Positions 60,782 through 64,000 of a stretch of 64,000 bases of DNA are shown one piece after another. The position numbers and the translations under genes were made by a program. Positions within the stretch are counted from its first letter, which is position 1. Each line of letters opens with the position of its first letter. This DNA is from PALSA-555 sp963731625 (lineage in GTDB: Bacteria > Actinomycetota > Acidimicrobiia > IMCC26256 > PALSA-555): the NCBI GenBank assembly GCA_963731625.1, contig CAVSWH010000022.1, positions 62,001 through 126,000 on the forward strand, written 5' to 3'. A model generated the notes under the pieces. The model did no database searches. It was not told the origin of the DNA and saw nothing but the letters and a program-made list of their open reading frames with translations.

Positions 60782-60817
60782 ATGCTCGGCGGGTGGCACT
60801 CGGTGCGGCCGCGGTGA
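60782..60817 (+). CDS. possible short leader frame before the channel gene
   Basis: TACCCT (60769-60774) lies 7 bases before an ATG that opens an 11-residue frame, MLGGWHSVRPR, whose TGA overlaps the GTG of the channel gene (GTGA). This could be a leaderless leader peptide that couples translation into the next gene. Chance is equally possible. Confidence 0.3.
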   Translation: MLGGWHSVRPR

Positions 60818-61431
60818 GCCGCGGTCGCCTCGAGGCGTTCAGTGACGGCGTGTTCGCCGTGGCGATCACCTTGCTCGCGCTGAACCTCGCTGTCGCCGGG
60901 CCCGGGCACGGCAGCCTGGCGCACCAGCTGACCAACCGCTGGCCGTCGTTCGTGGCCTACGCCATCAGCTTCACCACGATCGGGATCATCTGGGTCAACC
61001 ACCACGTGCTCTTCAAGTCGTTCGCCGGTGTCGACCGGGTCCTCGTGTTCCTGAACCTCGCGCTCCTGTTCTTCGTCGTCGTGATCCCGTTCGCCACCAC
61101 GACGATGGCCGACTACCTCCGGCAAGGCGGGAGCGACGCCCATCTCGCGGCGGCGATCTACGGCGGCGTCTACTGGGGCACGAGCCTCGCGTTCTTCGGC
61201 ATCTTCTGGTACCCGATCCGCCACGGGCTGCTTGAGCAGCCGATCCCGCCCGAGGCGCAACGGGCGGCGGTCGTGCGCTTCTGCCTGGGATCGGGCGGCT
61301 ACCTCGTGGTCATCGGTGTCGCCTTCGTGAGCCCGCTCGCGGCGCTGGCGCTCACGGGGCTCATCGCCATCTACTACGTCGTCGACCAGACCCCGACGCC
61401 GACGCGAACTGCGGCCGAGGTGCCGGGCTGA
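60814..61431 (+). CDS. TMEM175-family (DUF1211) potassium channel-like protein
   Basis: A 205-residue membrane protein with six helices. It opens with the family signature RLEAFSDGVFAVAITLLALNL, in which FSD and the following helix line the pore of bacterial TMEM175 potassium channels. A second half holds WVNHHVLFKSF and further helices. These channels form tetramers. The start is either the GTG at 60814 (overlapping the leader frame by GTGA) or the GTG at 60793. It follows tRNA-His at a distance of about 240 bases. Confidence 0.9.
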   Translation: MSRGRLEAFSDGVFAVAITLLALNLAVAGPGHGSLAHQLTNRWPSFVAYAISFTTIGIIWVNHHVLFKSFAGVDRVLVFLNLALLFFVVVIPFATTTMADYLRQGGSDAHLAAAIYGGVYWGTSLAFFGIFWYPIRHGLLEQPIPPEAQRAAVVRFCLGSGGYLVVIGVAFVSPLAALALTGLIAIYYVVDQTPTPTRTAAEVPG

Positions 61432-61502
61432 GGGATCTGACGCCCGCGCCAGGCGGCGCCACCGGTCGGTCGTCGCCTGACAGTCGCGCCGCAGCGTGAC
61501 GG

Positions 61503-61508
61503 TAACGT
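61503..61508 (+). promoter_or_regulatory. -10 element TAACGT, leaderless arrangement
   Basis: TAACGT lies 7 bases before the ATG at 61516 with no ribosome binding site between. Confidence 0.45.
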
Positions 61509-61515
61509 CGCGGCG

Positions 61516-61833
61516 ATGAGCGACGAGCCGACCAGCGTGCTCGACGCGCTCCGCGTCCTCGCCGCCGACGGGTACGACGCGTCGTTCTCCCTCGTCGAGG
61601 GTGGGGTGCGGTGCTCCGTGTGCGGCGCCGCGCACCCGATCGAGCGAATCTCCGCGGTGCGCGTGTACCGGTTCGAGGGACCGAGCGATCCGGACGAGGA
61701 GGCCGCCGTCTACGCGTTGCGGTGCCCGCGCTGCGGCGCGCAGGGTGCCCTCGTCTCGACGTACGGGGCCGGCGCGGATCCCGCGCTCGCCGACCACCTC
61801 GACGTGCCGCGCGCACGCTCCCGGGACCGGTGA
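61516..61833 (+). CDS. small zinc-ribbon-like protein
   Basis: A 105-residue soluble protein with two CxxC pairs, CSVCGAAHP near residue 33 and LRCPRCGAQG near 70, that could bind one zinc ion. Between them lies ERISAVRVYRFEGPSDPDEEAAVYAL. The N-terminal helix is VLDALRVLAADGYDASFSLVEGG. It resembles small actinobacterial zinc-ribbon proteins of unknown function. It starts three genes that continue with a UBP-type finger protein and an MFS exporter, coupled by overlap. Confidence 0.78.
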   Translation: MSDEPTSVLDALRVLAADGYDASFSLVEGGVRCSVCGAAHPIERISAVRVYRFEGPSDPDEEAAVYALRCPRCGAQGALVSTYGAGADPALADHLDVPRARSRDR

Positions 61834-61838
61834 CACCG

Positions 61839-62135
61839 ATGGCTGACACCTGCACGCACCTCGACGACGTCAACCTCGACATCGCGCCCAGTGGCGACGG
61901 CTGCGTCGAGTGCCTCCTCATGGGCTCGCACTGGGTGCACCTGCGACGCTGCGTCGAGTGCGGCCACATCGGGTGCTGCGACAGCTCGCCGAACCGCCAC
62001 GCGACCGCGCACTTCCACTCGACCACCCACCCACTCGTCCAGTCGTACGAGCCGGGGGAGGAGTGGTTCTGGTGCTACGCGGACGACCTCATGTTTGAGG
62101 TTCCCGGCCGCCCGCCCAGCCCCGCCCATCCGTGA
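61839..62135 (+). CDS. UBP-type zinc finger protein
   Basis: A 98-residue stand-alone ZnF-UBP domain. Metal ligands are Cys5 and His7 in CTHLDDV, CVEC, RRCVECGHIGCCDSS, and the histidines in RHATAHFHSTTHPL. The ending SYEPGEEWFWCYAD is typical. In eukaryotes ZnF-UBP binds the free ubiquitin tail; in bacteria the role is unknown. Start is the ATG at 61839, or the GTG at 61830 that overlaps the upstream stop. It overlaps the next gene by GTGA. Confidence 0.88.
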   Translation: MADTCTHLDDVNLDIAPSGDGCVECLLMGSHWVHLRRCVECGHIGCCDSSPNRHATAHFHSTTHPLVQSYEPGEEWFWCYADDLMFEVPGRPPSPAHP

Positions 62136-63607
62136 GCACGCCACCGGCCGAGTCCGGGCCGGCGCTGCAACTCCACAGCACCCGAGGCCACTGGGTGGTC
62201 GCGGCCGCCGTCCTCGGCTCGGGCGTTGCGTTCCTCGACGGCACGGTCGTGAACGCGGCCCTGCCCGCCATCTCCCGCGACCTCCACGCCGGGCTCGCCG
62301 ACCTCCAATGGGTCCTCACCGCGTACCTCCTCACCCTCGGCTCGCTGCTCGTCGTCGGGGGCTCGCTCGGGGACCTCTTCGGGCGACGCCGCATCTTCAT
62401 CATCGGACTCATCGGCTTCGGCATCACCTCCATCTTGAGCGGCGCGGCGCCGACGATCGAGACCCTCATCGCCGCCCGAGCGCTCCAGGGCGTTGCCGCC
62501 GCCCTGCTCGTGCCCGGCAGCCTGGCCATCATCTCGTCGTCGTTCCGTCGCGAGGACCGCGGCGCCGCGATCGGCGCGTGGAGCGGGCTCGCCGGCGTCA
62601 CGACGGCGCTCGGCCCGTTCCTCGGCGGCTGGCTCATCGACAGCGTGTCCTGGCGCCTCGTGTTCCTCATCAACCCACCCATCGTCGTGATCACGGTGAT
62701 CCTCGCCTACCGCCACATCCCCGAGACGCGCGACATGTCGGCGTCACGCCACGTCGACGTGCTGGGCGGCACCGTGCTCGCCGTCGGGCTCGCCGGCGTC
62801 GTCTACGCGCTGATCGAAGGTCCAGCCAACGGGTGGAGCCCCGTCACCGTCCTGCTCGGCGTCGTCGGGGTGGTGGCGCTCGGCTCGTTCTTCGTCGTCG
62901 AGCGGCGCTCGCCCTCGCCGATGGTGCCGCTCGAGATCTTCCGCTCCCGACAGTTCTCGGGCGCCAACGCCGTGACGTTCGTGGTCTACGGCGCGCTCGG
63001 CGCCATGACGTTCCTCCTCGTCGTCCACCTCCAGACGGACATGGGCTACTCGGCGCTCGCCGCGGGGGCATCGCTCATCCCCTTCACGGTGCTCATGCTC
63101 GCCTTCTCCTCGCGCATGGGTGCGCTCGCCCAGCGGATCGGCCCGCGGCTGCCGATGACGATCGGGCCGATCGTCGTCGGCATCGGCATGGTGCTGCTCG
63201 GCCGCACCCAGCCCGGCACGTCGTACTGGACGACGACCTTCCCGGCGGTGATCGTGCTCGGCGTCGGCTTGACGATCACGGTGGCGCCGCTCACCGCGGC
63301 GGTGCTCGCGGCAGTCGCCGACCGCCACGCCGGGATTGGGTCGGCGATCAACAACGCCGTGTCCCGCATCGCGGGACTGCTGGCGATCGCGGTGTTGCCG
63401 GCGGCGGCCGGTCTCGCGGGTGCGGGAGGAAGCCTCGACCTCGTGCACGGGTTCGCCCGCGCGATGGACATCGCGGGGTTGCTCGCCGTGCTCGGCGGGG
63501 GGCTCGCGTGGTTCACGATCCGGAAGGCGGCACCCGTCGAGACGGTGCCGAGCGCGACGCCGATCGCCTGCCAGGACCCGGGGCTGCGGCGGGTCGCCGC
63601 CGCCTGA
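62132..63607 (+). CDS. MFS drug exporter, DHA2 family (EmrB/QacA type)
   Basis: A 491-residue transporter with fourteen predicted helices. The N-terminal AAVLGSGVAFLDGTVVNAALPAI is motif D1 of DHA2 exporters; GDLFGRRRIF is motif A, and LQGVAAALLVPGSLAII with GAWSGLAGVTTALGPFLGGWL is motif C, specific to drug antiporters. It exports cationic or hydrophobic compounds by proton exchange. The GTG overlaps the zinc finger gene stop. The convergent MerR-type gene three bases beyond its end may be a regulator. Confidence 0.92.
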   Translation: MSTPPAESGPALQLHSTRGHWVVAAAVLGSGVAFLDGTVVNAALPAISRDLHAGLADLQWVLTAYLLTLGSLLVVGGSLGDLFGRRRIFIIGLIGFGITSILSGAAPTIETLIAARALQGVAAALLVPGSLAIISSSFRREDRGAAIGAWSGLAGVTTALGPFLGGWLIDSVSWRLVFLINPPIVVITVILAYRHIPETRDMSASRHVDVLGGTVLAVGLAGVVYALIEGPANGWSPVTVLLGVVGVVALGSFFVVERRSPSPMVPLEIFRSRQFSGANAVTFVVYGALGAMTFLLVVHLQTDMGYSALAAGASLIPFTVLMLAFSSRMGALAQRIGPRLPMTIGPIVVGIGMVLLGRTQPGTSYWTTTFPAVIVLGVGLTITVAPLTAAVLAAVADRHAGIGSAINNAVSRIAGLLAIAVLPAAAGLAGAGGSLDLVHGFARAMDIAGLLAVLGGGLAWFTIRKAAPVETVPSATPIACQDPGLRRVAAA

Positions 63608-63610
63608 CGC

Positions 63611-63970
63611 TCAGCTCGCGGCCGCGACGCTCGCCGGGACGAGCGGGCCCGGCACGAGCGCCAGGCGAAGCCGCGGCGACGCGCCCGACTCGTCGAACGC
63701 GGGGTCGCGTCCGCCCAGCACGTCCGCAAGGCTCTCGCCGCGGTCGTAAGCCTCGAGCAGGACCCGGATCCCCGCCAGCGAGAAGCCCTGCGCCTGGAGT
63801 CGCCGCACGGCGCGCAGCCGCGCCAGGTGGGCCGGGCCGTAACGGCCGACCCGTCCCTCGACGAACGGACCCGGCACGAGGCCGAGCGACTGGTACGCCC
63901 GGACGTTCCGCGTGCTCAGGCCCGCGGCGCGGGCCGTCTCATCGATTCGCCACCCTGCAGGTTGCGCCAT
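63611..63970 (-). CDS. MerR-family transcriptional regulator
   Basis: A 119-residue regulator with the winged-helix MerR head WRIDETARAAGLSTRNVRAYQSLGLVPGPFVEGRVGRYGPAHLARL and a helical linker RRLQAQGFSLAGIRVLLEAYDRG. The effector end is short and has no metal-binding cysteines, so the signal is probably organic. The ATG at 63970 lies 6 bases after TAACAT on the same strand. It converges on the DHA2 exporter gene and probably controls a gene beyond the window end as well as itself. Confidence 0.9.
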   Translation of the reverse strand: MAQPAGWRIDETARAAGLSTRNVRAYQSLGLVPGPFVEGRVGRYGPAHLARLRAVRRLQAQGFSLAGIRVLLEAYDRGESLADVLGGRDPAFDESGASPRLRLALVPGPLVPASVAAAS

Positions 63971-63976
63971 AGATTG

Positions 63977-63991
63977 ATGTTACATGAAACC
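63977..63991 (-). promoter_or_regulatory. MerR-gene promoter with a near-palindrome
   Basis: On the reverse strand the -10 TAACAT (63982-63977) overlaps GTTTCATGTAAC, a 12-base near-palindrome with two mismatches centred on CATG. Binding of the regulator here would block or twist its own promoter. Confidence 0.4.
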
Positions 63992-64000
63992 GTGGCAAGA

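Overview
The window is high-GC bacterial DNA with dense, mostly co-directional genes, many GTG starts and many 4-base GTGA/ATGA stop-start overlaps. The gene content points to an actinobacterium: F420-dependent LLM oxidoreductases, a mycothiol-type maleylpyruvate isomerase, DUF3052, an ftsE-ftsX pair, and a mec-cysO-cysM ... murI-MBL-rph-rdgB block ordered as in Mycobacterium. The overall flavour (many Amidohydrolase_2, F420, P450, thiolase/DUF35 and nitronate monooxygenase genes, no mycolate genes) fits Acidimicrobiia, but this is inference. Many genes show a TANNNT hexamer 6-8 bases before the start codon, the pattern expected of leaderless transcripts.

Layout. 1-13.7 kb is a housekeeping region: the end of a large membrane protein, phosphomannomutase, a Trm112-like protein, an SIS sugar-phosphate isomerase, S-adenosylhomocysteinase, a short hibernation factor, a convergent AftA-like (GT85) membrane glycosyltransferase, secA, prfB and ftsEX. 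13.7-25 kb is mixed metabolism: 1-Cys peroxiredoxin, MFS exporter, SRAP protein, desaturase, F420 enzyme, thioesterase, DrrAB-like ABC exporter, oxidoreductase, amidohydrolase and YqgE. 25-28.7 kb is a divergent quinone/isoprenoid-like cluster: geranylgeranyl reductase family (frameshifted), MenG-like methyltransferase, a UbiA-like membrane protein and DUF427. 28.7-35.5 kb is accessory: P450, a DinB-MOSC fusion, a secreted YHYH protein, a SnoaL-like protein, two decayed genes, a class II aldolase, and a less GC-rich segment between two copies of the tmRNA 3' end. tmRNA (ssrA) and smpB lie at 35.5-36.4 kb; smpB shares a palindromic promoter with a nitronate monooxygenase gene.

37.4-45.9 kb holds an orphan xanthine-dehydrogenase-type large subunit and then the mec-cysO-cysM-tsaC/sua5-murI-MBL-rph-rdgB run, linking sulfur-carrier-dependent cysteine synthesis, tRNA modification, peptidoglycan precursor supply, tRNA 3' processing and nucleotide-pool cleaning. 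45.9-53 kb has a six-PAS diguanylate cyclase, tRNA-Leu, a DUF35/thiolase pair and a two-component system with an 11-bp-spaced repeat array upstream.

The most notable gene is at 53.3-53.7 kb: a peroxiredoxin whose peroxidatic cysteine codon is an in-frame TGA followed at the right distance by a perfect 7-bp hairpin, that is, a probable selenocysteine peroxiredoxin. The rest (53.7-64 kb) holds an SDR, a DUF4118-SBF fusion transporter, small secreted or lipocalin-like proteins, tRNA-Arg, tRNA-Lys and tRNA-His, another F420 enzyme, an epimerase, a nucleoside hydrolase, a TMEM175-type channel, small zinc proteins, a DHA2-type MFS exporter and a MerR regulator. At least two genes carry a one-base deletion in a four-base G/C run, so single-base errors in the assembly are possible.
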